NCBI RefSeq assembly: GCF_000708205.1
Contig: NW_014575562.1
Location: 559,616 to 623,615, forward strand
Length of the DNA stretch: 64,000 nt
Reading direction: 5' to 3'
Source of the DNA: Mixia osmundae IAM 14324
Lineage: Eukaryota; Basidiomycota; Mixiomycetes; Mixiales; Mixiaceae
Below are positions 31,811 to 44,088 of this stretch, piece by piece. The notes under the pieces are model-generated. The model was not told the DNA's origin and did not search any database. It saw nothing but the letters and a program-made list of their open reading frames with translations. How positions within the stretch are numbered: the stretch's first letter is position 1; the number at the start of each line of letters is the position of its first letter. The position numbers were made by a program, and so were the translations under genes.

Positions 31811-34436
31811 TCGAACTCCTCCACGATCGGTTCATCGTCGTCTATGCTAGTACCAGAGCGTTCCAATACCAGCTTGGCTGCTTTGAGCGACCATAGTGCG
31901 AGTTCGACATCGCTGGCAGAGCTCGAGGCGAGCGCCGTTTCGATCGCCTTACGACTCTTCAGGTGCTTGTCGAAGAAGTACATGAGCTTGTCCGCTAGAC
32001 CTGGCGTCTTGCTCGTCCTGCCAAAGATCTTTTCGAGTGCTTCGACATTCTTGACGGGCGAGAAACTCGACTTGATCAGCAGCGGACTGCTTGACTGCGT
32101 CGATAGGCACGTGTAGACGAGAAGCTGCTGCAAGAATGCAATTGTTTGGGGTCGGATGAGCTGTATCGTCAAAGGCTTGAGCAATTGCAGTCCCAGGCCA
32201 GATTTTGCAATCCACCATGCATATGACCGGGCAAGGTTGCTCATTCTCTGAGGCTCAACCGAGCTCGAGCTCACGCTGTGTGCTTTGATGATGTCTGCGC
32301 CACCTACGTCGCTCTCGCCGAGCTCTCGGAGAAAGTCCCAGAGACAGTATTGCAGCGTGATGCGATAAGACTGAGCTGCCGGTGATTCGATGCTGAGTAG
32401 CTTTGCCATGACGAGAGCGTAATACGGATTGAAGCGACGCTCTTGCCCGGCGCAATGCAACAACACACGGATAGTCTCGCGCTGCTGCACTTCCGTCAAG
32501 CGCAAGTCGGCCAAACCGTCGGCTGCGTCAATGTAGTCCTGGCTGCTCATCAAGACGATGAAGATGCTTCGCCGTACATCGGTGTTCATGCCTTGTCGCT
32601 TTGCAAGCTTGAGCAATGTCGCATTCTGACCATTGCTCGCGACCGGTCCGACCGTCGGCGCTGAGGGAGCAGGTGTGTCCGTCACTTGGTCGCCCTTCCA
32701 GCCAGCACCAGACAGCCACCATTTGCCCTTGGTATCGCTTTCTCGCAGATCTCGCAAGGAGAACCGAAAGGGATCACTGGATGCACCCGCTCTCGTGCTC
32801 GACAGACTCGCTACGAGCTTGCGAAGAGAAGTCTCTGATTCTGCCAAGATCGGATTGCCTGCTGTGGATGACTTGAGACGATTGTTCTTTAGGTTCGAGA
32901 GCGTCTCGATCATGAACTTGGTGCGGGATGTCATACTGGCTGTCGGAACGCTCTTGAGCTTATCATTGACGAGCTGGATGATCGTCTTCAGAGCAGTCGG
33001 GTCATCCGTGCGCAGCTGCTGACCGCTCACTGTCCAAGTCTGATCAGCTCTCGGTAGTCGTAGCGATAGGACGACATACCTCTGATGATACGCAGCAGGA
33101 CTTCGACGTCACCCTCGGTCAGGCCAGAATCGATAGATTCCCGAATGAGATCGTAAATGAGCGGACAAGCAAGCACACGAAAGTTGTAGAGATGCGAAAC
33201 GAAGGTAGCCATATTGAGCCTCGTCTTCCCTGCTGCATCTGACTCGGACGAGTGAGCATCGAGCGTTTCGACAGACTTTGCAATGAAGCCGGCGCCCACT
33301 TCTTGACCCATTCGCTTATTGAGTGCAGAGACAAGTGCAGCCCAGCACAACACGGCGAGTTCGCCGAGACTTTCTCCACCCGATGTGATCATGCCCAGCA
33401 GGGTCTCGATGAGGGCAGAAGTCAGAATGGCACGAGGATGGGATGCGTAGAGCGATTCGATGGCAGTGAGAATGCTGGCAAAATTCGAGGCGGACAATCT
33501 GTTCAGCTGGCCGAGAAGGATGCGCCGCAGACGTGGGTCCACTGGCTGGTCGGGCAATGGCTTTGCAACGGATTGAGGGAGCTGTGCTCGGCGTAGCGCG
33601 GGCGGGACGTAGGCTGATGTGCTTGGTTGTGGCGTGTCGGTCTCTCCGAGTGCTGCGGCTCGCGGGATGAGATGCTCCTGCGCAGGCTCGCTCTCGTCCT
33701 GACTACCCATCTCAAGCAGATCTTCGCCAACCTCGATCTCCTCATCCTCATCATCCGTAGCGTCCGTCAGCTCGTTCTCGTCATCGCTTGCGTCATCTGG
33801 GCTTTCGTCCTCATCAGCATCGAGGCGCTCCTCAAGGGCGTCTAAATCGCCCAACAAGTCTATCCATGGGGACATGAGCTCGCGCGAAATTGTGGTGCGT
33901 GCCTACAACGTACCATCGAGTCCGTCTTCTTGGAACTCTGCTTCTGCCTGAGACGATCTGCCGCGACCCAGCGCCGCTTCGAGCCATGCGATTTCTGCTT
34001 CTTCTTGTTTCTCGAGAGAGTTGCTCGCTTTCAATCGCTTGCTCTTGCCACCAGACCGGGAGCTACTTGAGGCACCTTCGGGACGGTCATCTCCATTGGA
34101 GACAGACTGTAGGAGACGCTCGAGCGGTGTGTCTGTGTCCAACGCTTTCCTCTTTCCTCTTGCCTTTGCGCTTGATGCGCTACTAGGGCCCACCTGCTGC
34201 TCGAGCACGGGTGCGTCTTCACGAGGCTCATAAGACTGCAGCTGTTGAGGGGCCTTCGGACGAGGTGCAGCTTGCTTCGATGCATGTCGTTTCGCTTTCC
34301 TTTGCGCCTTCCTGTGAGCTGCGCTACCTGGTGCACCGGGTCCAGATCGGGGCGCTAGCTTGCCCGATGCTTCTAGTTCTTCTCGCAGGACAGCAGGCAG
34401 CTGGGTCGTGCGCTTCGTCCACGCTGGCTTGCCCAT
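31807..34436 (-). CDS. SGD1: NOM1/Sgd1 nucleolar MIF4G-MA3 protein
   Basis: Exons 34436-33914, 33859-33080, 33029-31807; 841 residues. A basic N-terminus (MGKPAWTKRTTQLPAVLR, then Lys/Arg-rich and Ser-rich) leads to EEAEIAWLEAALG, then FQEDGLDDLLGDLDAL and a strongly acidic stretch. The MIF4G domain (LRRILLGQLNRLS, ALNKRMGQEVGAGFI, LYNFRVLACPLIYDLIRE, QQLRTDDPTALKTI) and the C-terminal MA3 region (DVRRSIFIVLMSSQDYIDA, NPYYALVMAKLL) follow. The family is needed for small-subunit ribosome biogenesis in the nucleolus. The stop codon is shared with the very end of the convergent EFM4 gene. Confidence 0.93.
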
Positions 34437-34583
34437 CACCGTCGTTCGTCGCCTCTTCTCTTTTATTATTTTTTGGCGTCATCCAAATTCTGCTCGGAAC
34501 AGTGTCAGCCTGACTTTGTCTGACCAGTCGATCGCATGGATGATCGCACTGGCACATCTTCAGACAGTGATCGGTAGGCAGAG

Positions 34584-36416
34584 ATGACAGCGCAATCGAC
34601 GACAGCTTCACGGCCGCAGAGCGTGGCATCGACCAATCGCACGGAGAGCCTCGAGCAGAGTCCGGCACTCACGCTCAAGGACTCGAGCAGGACAGACGGA
34701 CGCATCCTCGTCGAGTTTGAACACGGCGATCCAGAATGTCCCTTTCACTTCCCTACACGGCGCAAGTGGACCATATGCGCCATCATCCTGCTGCAGATGT
34801 GGAGCGTCACCAATCTGTCAGCGATCTATGCAGCTGCCGTGCCAGGCATAGCTCGAGATCTGTCTGTGTCGCCATTGGTAGCCAGACTGGGCCAGATGAG
34901 CTACTTGTTCGGCTTCGCTATCGGTCCCGTCGTCCTCACCCCCATCGTCGAGGATTACGGCAAGAAGCGCATCTTCACCGTCTGCATCCTCTTGTCGTAC
35001 GCCATGCTCATACCTTGCGCACTCGCACAGAACATCGGCACAATGACGTCCGTACGCTTCATCGCCGGCTTCTTCGCGAGCCCCATCTTCAACGCGCTTG
35101 GCAATCTGCCAGACATGTTCTCTGCATCTGAATCGCCCGACGACTTCCATCAGCTCGGCTGGCTGCTCAATTTCTGGGCTCTCACTGCCGAGATCATCGT
35201 GCTCGCGCCGCTCATGGGGGCCTATATCGCCGCCAACCCACGCTTGGGCTGGCGATGGATATTCTGGCTGTCACTGATCATAGGCGCAGTCCTCCTGGTA
35301 CCGTTCATCCTCTTCGTACCCGAGACGCGTTCGGGCGTCTTGCTCCATCGACGAGCAGCGCGTCTCAACAAGCAGTGGGCAAAGCAGCGCAACCTCCGAG
35401 GCGACAAGAGCGCGGCATCAGAAACGACAGAGCAGGAGGAGCCAGTAGACACGCGGCTTGGGCCCACGCTCATTCGAAAGATTAGCAAGACGCTGCCTAT
35501 CGATCATCCCACGAGCGGTCCTTATTACGCAGAGCAAGATGAGCGGCCGCGCGACTTGCAGTCAGTCCTCGTCGAGACCTTATACCGGCCCACACGAATG
35601 CTCTTCACTGAGCCTATCGTGTTCTATCTTGCCATCTGGGATGGCCTCAATTATGCTGTCCGTCTTTGCGTTCTACTTTCTGCGTGATCACGCTGACGTC
35701 CTTGCAGATCATCTATGTGAGTGCCCCGGGCATGGTTCTTTGCGATGAGCTGACTTGCAGATCAGCTCAATTTCGACTCGATCGTCGTCGTCTTTGCAGT
35801 CTATGGCTTCAACGAGACGAACGTCAACGTCTTACTCGTGGCCGTCTTTATCGGCATGCTCATAGGGCTGTCTTGCTATCCTCTGCAGCTCTATGCCTAT
35901 AACCGGTCTGCTCGGAATCATGGTGGTCGCGCGCCCGTCGAAGCCAAGCTCTACTGGTCCATACCCGCAGGCGTCATCTTCCCCATCGCTCTCTGGATCT
36001 ACGCTTGGACATCTTTCGAATCGATTCCCTGGATCGTGTCCACGATCGGTCTGGCACTCTTTGGCATATCGAGTCATATCCTCTTCATCGCCATTAGCGA
36101 CTACACAACAGACTCGTACGGCTACTATGCAGCAAGCGCCATCTCCGCCCAGTCACTCCTACGAGAGTCACTGGTGGCCATCATGTCGCTCGTAGGCGGC
36201 GCATTCTACGACAATGTCAACACACACTGGGCAACGTCCATCCTCGCCTTCTTCGCCACTTTCATGGCACTCATCCCCGTCGTCTTCACTTATTATGGAC
36301 CGACAATACGCAAACGCAGTCCATTTGCACGCGAGATTGCAGAGCAAGAGGTCCTGTCTTTCGCAGCACTAGAAGCAAGACGGAATACGAAAGCCGCCTC
36401 AGCAGACGCAGCATAG
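34584..36416 (+). CDS. major facilitator transporter, DHA1 type
   Basis: Exons 34584-35657, 35708-35720 (13 nt), 35761-36416; 580 residues. A polar ~70-residue cytosolic N-terminus precedes about twelve hydrophobic helices. The A-like motif between TM2 and TM3 is EDYGKKRIFTVC; GFFASPIFNALGNLPDMF (TM4-5) and FVPETRSGVLLHRRA (before the central loop) fit fungal DHA1 drug/polyamine H+ antiporters. The central loop is long and charged. The substrate cannot be read from sequence. The tiny second exon rests on phase and on the need to connect TM7; it is the weakest part. Confidence 0.85.
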
Positions 36417-36639
36417 AAGGCAGCAAGACGGCATTGACAGACTGTATCGCTATCGATAAGCAAGCTAGCACTAGCCATAGAATGTTTGTATGACTACTGA
36501 CACATGTACGAACGAATCACGAATGCATCAAGCGTGCGCCTCTCTTAGCCGTCTGACCCAGTCAAGGTCGTGACGTGACATGTGCGACATCCCGGATGTA
36601 CGGCCCGTCTTAACGCGTCTCTAGAAAATTTTGTCGCGC

Positions 36640-39600
36640 ATGGGCGGCAGAGCGATGGCTGCTAAAGCTGAGCAAGCGGCCATTATAGCCGACGGCGACG
36701 CCAGTCTGATTCGCCAGAACGAGCACAGCATGACGAATGGCGGGGATGTATCGTCGGAGAGCGTGCTACCGGTGACGCCTTCGGTTGACCTTTCGAGGAG
36801 CGTGTCGCTCTCTGGTGCAGCCTCGCCCGTGGCTAGACGTGCGCATCATGTCTCGCAAGCGCTCAGAGGCCCCTCCGAGCCTGTCACTTCGCCTCATCCT
36901 TCGGTCTGGCTGGAAGCGGGAATCAGCGAGAGTGGCTTCAGAGAAAAAGATCGCATGGTGCTCGAGCTCGAGGATGGTTCGGCGTATGAAGGTGTCTCAT
37001 TCGGTGCAACGGGTAAGAGCATCTCTGGAGAGTGCGTTTTCGCCACAGGCAAGTCAAACGTTGATTCTTGCGCAACCTTGCCCCTGACCTATGTCACGGA
37101 TAGGAATGGTCGGCTACCCTGAATCCTTGACGGATCCATCTTATTCTGGCCAAATCCTCGTCATCACATACCCGCTGGTCGGCTCGTACGGTGTACCACC
37201 AAGACAATCAGACCTCAACTCGGCGCGGCTGCCAGCTTACTTCGAGTCAAGCCGTATCCACGTTGCCGGTTTGGTTGTAGGCTCTTATTCCGGAGAGGGC
37301 AGCGACTTCTCGCACCATCTTGCAAGCTCGGAGCTCGCCACTTGGCTCAAAGAGCAAGGTGTACCCGCTCTTTACGGCATCGACACGCGCGATCTGACAA
37401 AGAAGTTGAGAGAGAAAGGCACTTTTCTTGGAAAAGTCCTCGCGCGTAATCCTGCCGCACCTGCGCTACCTGCTCGCGCCTCAAGAGCCTTTCCGAGCAA
37501 CAGGCCATCAGCTCAGCGATCGTGGCGGGCTGCATATTTAGACTGTCCTTTAGAAGACCACAATGCGAGAAATCTTGTAGCGCAAGTCTCACGACGGTCG
37601 CCGCAAGTCTACTCGCCCGGCAACTTTGATGGCATACCAAAGGCGCCGGCGCCTCTGCTGCATCCGTCCGGACGACCACTACGAGTCATCGCGCTCGATG
37701 TGGGCATGAAATACAATCAGATCAGATGCTTTGTGCTCCGTGGTATCGAGCTCAAGTGCGTGCCCTGGGACTACGACTTCAACTCGCCCAATGAGGAGCC
37801 TTTTGACGGGCTATTCATCTCCAATGGACCTGGAGATCCTGTCACAGTCTCTGCGACGATCGACCGTATCCGTGTGGCCGTGGAAAAGAAGGACAAACCC
37901 ATTTTTGGCATCTGTCTCGGCCATCAGCTCCTTGCGCTAGCTGCTGGCGCCTCTACTGTCAAGCTCAAATACGGCAACAGAGGTCAAAATATCCCCTGCA
38001 CAGACATGCTTTCGGGGCGCTGCTACATTACCTCTCAGAACCACGGTTATGCAGTGGACGCCTCGACGCTCAAGTCAGGCTGGAAGGAACTCTTCGTCAA
38101 CGCAAATGATGGATCGAATGAAGGCATCTTTGCTACTGATCTGCCCTACTTCAGTGTGCAATTTCACCCAGAGAGCACACCGGGTCCTCGAGATACAGAA
38201 TTCCTCTTTGATGTCTTCATCGACAATGTCAAAGCATGCGCAGACGCTGGCAAGCTCGTCATGCCAGTCATCCCCGGCGGCATCGCGGCAGAGAATGCAA
38301 AGGCGAATCCGCGCGTGCATGTCCGCAAAGTACTCGTCCTTGGCTCAGGCGGTCTCTCCATCGGCCAGGCTGGCGAATTCGACTATTCGGGCAGTCAATG
38401 TATCAAGGCTCTGCGTGAGGAGGGCATCTATACAGGTAAGCGCTTCTGTTTTCGTACGGCTTCGATAGCTGACAGGCTATCCGAAGTGCTCATCAACGCG
38501 AACATCGCTTCGACGCAGTCTAACATAACAGGTCTCGCCGACAAGGTATTCTTCTTGCCTGTCACGCCAGACTTTGTACGCAAGGTCATAGAGCACGAGC
38601 GACCGGATGGTATCTACGTCACGTTTGGTGGACAGACAGCGCTCAATGTGGGTATCAAGCTCAAAGACGAATTCGCCAAGCTTGGCGTCAAAGTCCTCGG
38701 AACACCCATCGATACCATCATCACGACAGAAGACAGGGAGATGTTCGCAAATGCGATGCTTCAGATCAACGAGAAGTGTGCCGAGTCAGCTTCTGCAGTC
38801 AATGTGGAAGAGGCTGTCGCTGCAGCTCGCAAGATCGGGTATCCTGTCATTGTTCGTGCAGCTTTCGCTCTGGGCGGACTAGGGTCTGGCTTTGCAAACA
38901 ACGAGGGAGAGCTACTGGAACTGCTCAGCAAGGCCTTCGCAACGTCGCCGCAGGTTCTCGTCGAAAAGAGCATGAAAGGCTGGAAGGAGATCGAATACGA
39001 AGTCGTGCGGGATTGCCGGAACAACTGCATCACTGTGTGCAACATGGAAAATTTCGACCCTCTGGGCATTCATACAGGCGACTCGATCGTCGTTGCCCCC
39101 TCGCAGACGCTATCAGATGCGGACTACAATATGCTCCGAACGACCGCGGTCAACGTGATTCGCCATCTCGGCGTTGTTGGCGAGTGCAACATCCAGTATG
39201 CTCTGAACCCGGAGTCGCAGGAATACTGCATCATTGAGGTCAACGCTCGTCTCTCGCGCTCATCTGCGCTCGCTTCAAAAGCGACAGGCTACCCACTCGC
39301 CTTCATCGCGGCAAAGCTTGGCCTTGGCATACCCTTGAACGAGATCAAGAACTCTGTCACGCTCAAGACATCAGCCTGCTTCGAGCCCAGTCTTGACTAT
39401 CTAGTGGTCAAGATTCCGCGTTGGGATCTCAAGAAGTTCACTCGCGTCAGCACAGCGCTCAGCAGTAGCATGAAGAGTGTCGGTGAAGTCATGGCCATTG
39501 GCCGGACATTCGAAGAGACCATTCAGAAGGCGATTCGATCAATTGATCCATCTTTTGCTGGCTTCTGTCTCAACGACCACACCGACAGTCTTGACGAAGA

Positions 39601-42600
39601 GCTCATGAACCCTTCCGACAAGCGCCTCTTTGCTATCGCTAACGCGATGCACAAGGGATACTCTGTCCAGAAGATCTGGGAGCTTACCCGGATCGACAAA
39701 TGGTTCCTCAACAAGCTGCAGCACATCGTCGACCTCGAGCGTATCTTCTCTCGCCACACCCCCAGCTCGATTCCGACAGGCATGGTGCGACATGCTAAGC
39801 AGCTGGGCTTTTCTGATCGTCAGCTCGCTCGGGCAATTGGCTCGAATGAGCTCGCAGTTCGCCGTCTGCGGCAAGAATATGGCGTGATCCCAGTCGTCAA
39901 GCAGATCGATACTGTCGCAGCAGAATTCCCAGCCTTTACCAACTACCTTTACATGACCTACAATGGACTAGAGGACGATGTGACATTTGATGACCAAGGC
40001 ATCATGGTCCTTGGCTCCGGTGTCTACCGTATCGGATCGTCTGTCGAATTCGATTGGTGCGCAGTACAGGCGATTAGAACGATCCGGAAGCGAGGCTTCA
40101 AGACAGTAATGGTCAATTACAATCCCGAGACAGTCAGTACAGATTACGATGAAGCTGACAGGCTATACTTTGAGAACATCTCCGTCGAGTAGGTTCTCAT
40201 GAGCATCGTCAACAGGTGGCTAACACTACTGATCAGGACGGTCATGGACATTTACGAGGCCGAGCGATCAAGCGGAGTGATCATCTCCATGGGCGGTCAA
40301 ACATCAAACAATATTGCTCTGCCTTTGCATCGTCAAAACGTCAAAATCCTCGGCACATCACCAGAGATGATTGATAATGCTGAAAACCGATACAAGTTCT
40401 CGCGTATGCTTGACCAGATCGGCGTCGACCAGCCTCTCTGGAAAGAGCTGGCAGAGATGGAAGACGCGCACGCGTTCTGCAACAAAGTCGGCTACCCGGT
40501 GCTCGTTCGTCCATCCTACGTGCTCTCTGGCGCTGCCATGAACGTCGTCTACTCCTCTGACGATCTCAGCAATTACTTGACGCAAGCGACAGCTGTCTCG
40601 CGAGAGCACCCCGTGGTCATCTCAAAGTATATCGAAGAAGCTAAAGAGATAGAGATGGACGCCGTTGCCCGCAATGGCAAGATGGTCATGCACTACATCT
40701 CTGAGCACGTCGAGAATGCAGGTATCCATTCTGGCGATGCTACGCTCGTCTTGCCCCCTCAGGATCTTGATCCCGAAACAGTCAGGCGCATCGAGATTGC
40801 GACACAGAAGATCGGCAACGCGCTTAATGTGACGGGGCCTTTCAACATTCAGTTCCTCGCTAAAGACAATGAGATCAAAGTCATCGAGTGCAACGTCCGA
40901 GCAGCACGCTCGTTTCCCTTTGTCTCAAAGGTCACTGGCGTGGATGCCATCGAAATGGCAACGGATGTCATGCTCGGCTTGTCAGTCCAGGCTTACCCCG
41001 CTCTCGATCTCCCGCCAGACTATGTCGGGGTGAAAGTGCCGCAGTTCAGCTTCAGCCGACTTGCCGGCGCTGATCCCATACTCGGCGTCGAAATGGCATC
41101 GACAGGCGAAGTCGCGTGCTTTGGCAAGGATCGCTATGAAGCCTACCTCAAGGCTCTTCTCGCATCAGGCATTTCTCTTCCCAACCGCAACATCCTATTG
41201 TCGATTGGCTCATACAAGGAAAAGATGGAGCTATTGCCATCCGTGCAAAAGCTCCATCGCCTCGGGTTCAACATCTTTGCCACTGCTGGTACAGCGGACT
41301 TCATACAAGAGCACGGTATTCCTGTCAAATACCTCGAAGCGCTTGGCGATGAGGATCAAGCACATGCGCAAAAGTCTGAGTACTCTCTCACGCAGCATAT
41401 TGCGGACAATTTGATTGACTTCTTCATCTCGATTCCCTCAAAGAATCGCTATCGACGGCCGGCGAGCTACATGAGCAAAGGCTATCGCTCTCGCAGAATG
41501 GCTGTTGATTTCGCTGTTCCACTGCTGACGAATGTCAAGTGCGCCAAGCTCTTTGTTGAAGCCCTCGCTCGCAAGCCTACTCTTCAGATTTCGACTGTCG
41601 ATTACAAGACCGCCGTGCCGACTGTCATGTTGCCGGGTCTTGTCGATCTGCATGCGTTCATCCCTCGCTTGGCTGCTGAAGACTGCACAGCGGTGGAGGA
41701 AGTAACTCGCGCTGCTATCAGCGGCGGCTTTACCGCCATTCAGTTTGTGCCCACTGGCTCTGCCAACAATCTTGAGGACGAAATGTCGCTCGACACTGCA
41801 CGGGCGAACGCCTCCGGCGCCTCGCACTGTGACTACGCCTTTGCGGTTGTCGCTACGCCTCGCAATTCGATGCGGCTCGTCTCTGAAGTCATTGATGGCA
41901 CAAAGTCGCTCTACGTCCCCTTTACGGGCCTCAACGATCCCAAAGTCAACAAAGTCGCAGCAGTGGTCTCACATTTCGGTGCTTGGCCAGCAGAGAAGCC
42001 CATCATTACAGATGCCAAGTCCACTGATCTCGCATCAATCCTTCTACTCGCAAGTTTGCACGGCAGGAGCATCCACGTCGCCGATGTGACTTCTGCAGAT
42101 GACATCAGCTTGATTGCTCTCAGCAAGCAAAAAGATCTTAAGGTCACTTGCGATGTCTCCATACATGCGCTCTTCTTCGCCTCGGAAGATCTGCCTGGCA
42201 CGACTTGCTTGCCGACCAAAGCAGATCAGGCTGTACTCTGGGAGAACCTGGAGCTCATTGACGCTTTCTCTGTCGGTGCGACGCCATACCTGCTGGCCAA
42301 GCAGATGAGCAAGAGCTTCTCTGCGGCCTCTGCCGTCGAAGACGCCATTCATCTCTTGCTCTGGGCAGTATCGCAGGGTCGCCTGACGCTTGAGCAGATC
42401 ACTTCTAGACTCAGTACCAATCCTCGAGCGATCTTCGATCTGTCGCCACAGCAGGATAGCTACGTCGAGTTCGAGATCGGTGGACGATCTCGAGGTCTGC
42501 GCAGCGAGACATGGTCGCCTCTGGCAGAGGATCAGATCACCGGCTCCGTGCACCGCGTTGTCCTTCGCGGCAGGACAGTCTATCTTGACGGTAATGCCAT

Positions 42601-44014
42601 GTCAAAGACCCCACTCGGACGAGATCTCGCAGATGACATAGCACCAGCGGTGATCAGCCGTCGCAAATCTACCCGCTTTTCGATGAATCAGCTGCGGCCT
42701 TCCCTCTTCGGCGTCGGAGATTCTACCAAGCTGGCTACGGGAATGCCACTGTCTGCGGGTTTGCTGAAGTCTCCGACCCAAGCATTGCCTCCCACCTCGA
42801 TCACGCGCTCGCCCAAGGTCAGCGGCCCGGAATCAATGATATCTGCTGTCGTATCCAGCGCGCCGCCCCAGCCAACTGCTTCGTCCACCTTCTTGCACAG
42901 CCTGCAGACGACGACGCCTGCTTTGAGCAGTCTTGCACCGATTGCCGCCTTCTCGCGTCGACACATCCTGTCGGTAAAGCAGTTTACTCGACAAGATCTG
43001 CATTCGCTTTTTACCGTTGCGACCGAGATGCGCATCCAGGTCGAGCGCAATCAAGCCATCGACATTCTGCGCGGAAGAGTCCTGTGCACGCTATTTTACG
43101 AGCCTTCGACCCGGACGTCTGCCTCGTTCGAAGCTGCCATGAACCGTCTCGGCGGTAAAGTCGTTGCGGTCACTGCAGACAGATCGTCAGTCACGAAGGG
43201 CGAATCGCTTGCTGATACTGTCCGAACACTCGGCTCATATGGCGATGCGATTGTCTTGCGTCATCCTGAGCCGGGCAGTACGTCCTTAGCGGCCAAATTT
43301 TCGCCAGTGCCCATCATCAGTGCTGGCGATGGAATTGGCGAGCATCCCACCCAGGTGAGCTGCTTTACGACGGGCTTGCAGCCATTGCTGACGCAGAGTG
43401 CAGGCTATGCTTGACGTGTACACCATTCGAGAAGAGCTTGGTACCGTCAATGGCCTGACGGTAACGAGTAAGTGCCGTCTCGATCATCTGCGATGCACTG
43501 ACAGCGTCTATAGTGGTGGGAGACCTCAAGAACGGCCGTACGGTGCACAGTCTGGTCAAGTTGCTCAGTCTGTATCAGGTCACTTTCAGCTTTGTCGCGC
43601 CGCCCTCGCTGCCTATGCCAGAGTCCGTCAAGGCTGAAGCACGACGCCAGAACCTACGTTTCACAGAAACGACGAACCTAGACAGCGTGATCGGATCGAC
43701 CGATGTGCTCTATGTCACCCGTGTCCAGCAAGAACGCTTCGCCAACCAGAGCGAGTACGAAGCCGTAAAGGATGCCTACGTGGTCAACAACGATGTCATG
43801 TCGCGCGCAAAGGTACCTTCCATCTGCTTGGAGTCACCGCATCAGCTGATTGCCACGTGTACAGACTCACATGATAGTGATGCATCCGCTGCCGCGAAAT
43901 AATGAGATTGACCCAGAGGTCGATTACGATTCTCGCGCTGCTTACATCCGACAAATGCGTTACGGCCTCTTTGTCAGAATGGCACTCCTCTCGCAAGTGC
44001 TGGGCAATGCCTGA
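36640..44014 (+). CDS. URA2: URA2/CAD: carbamoyl phosphate synthetase - aspartate transcarbamoylase
   Basis: Exons 36640-37048, 37104-38435, 38487-40188, 40237-43354, 43404-43467, 43514-43812, 43865-44014; 2357 residues. Order: glutaminase ([12 protein letters not shown] with the catalytic Cys), two ATP-grasp CPSase halves ([16 protein letters not shown]), the allosteric MGS region, a dihydroorotase-like domain, and ATCase ([13 protein letters not shown] near 2105; [11 protein letters not shown]). It makes carbamoyl aspartate, the first steps of pyrimidine synthesis, and is normally UTP-inhibited. The DHOase-like part has DLHAF at 1619-1622 instead of HxH, so it should be inactive, as in yeast Ura2. 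Intron 1 starts with GCAAGT (37049); intron 2 is 51 nt and stop-free. A ~100-residue N-terminal extension is disordered. Confidence 0.97.
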
Positions 44015-44088
44015 TTTGTGCCAAAGAAGATTGCAAGTTGCTTGCTTTGTGGTAGACAACAACATCATCGATATTCGAGAGACAGCGA

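Noticed and set aside
38436-38486. A lineage-specific 17-residue insertion in URA2
   Set aside because: GT and AG ends, 51 nt length and exact restoration of [15 protein letters not shown] favour an intron.
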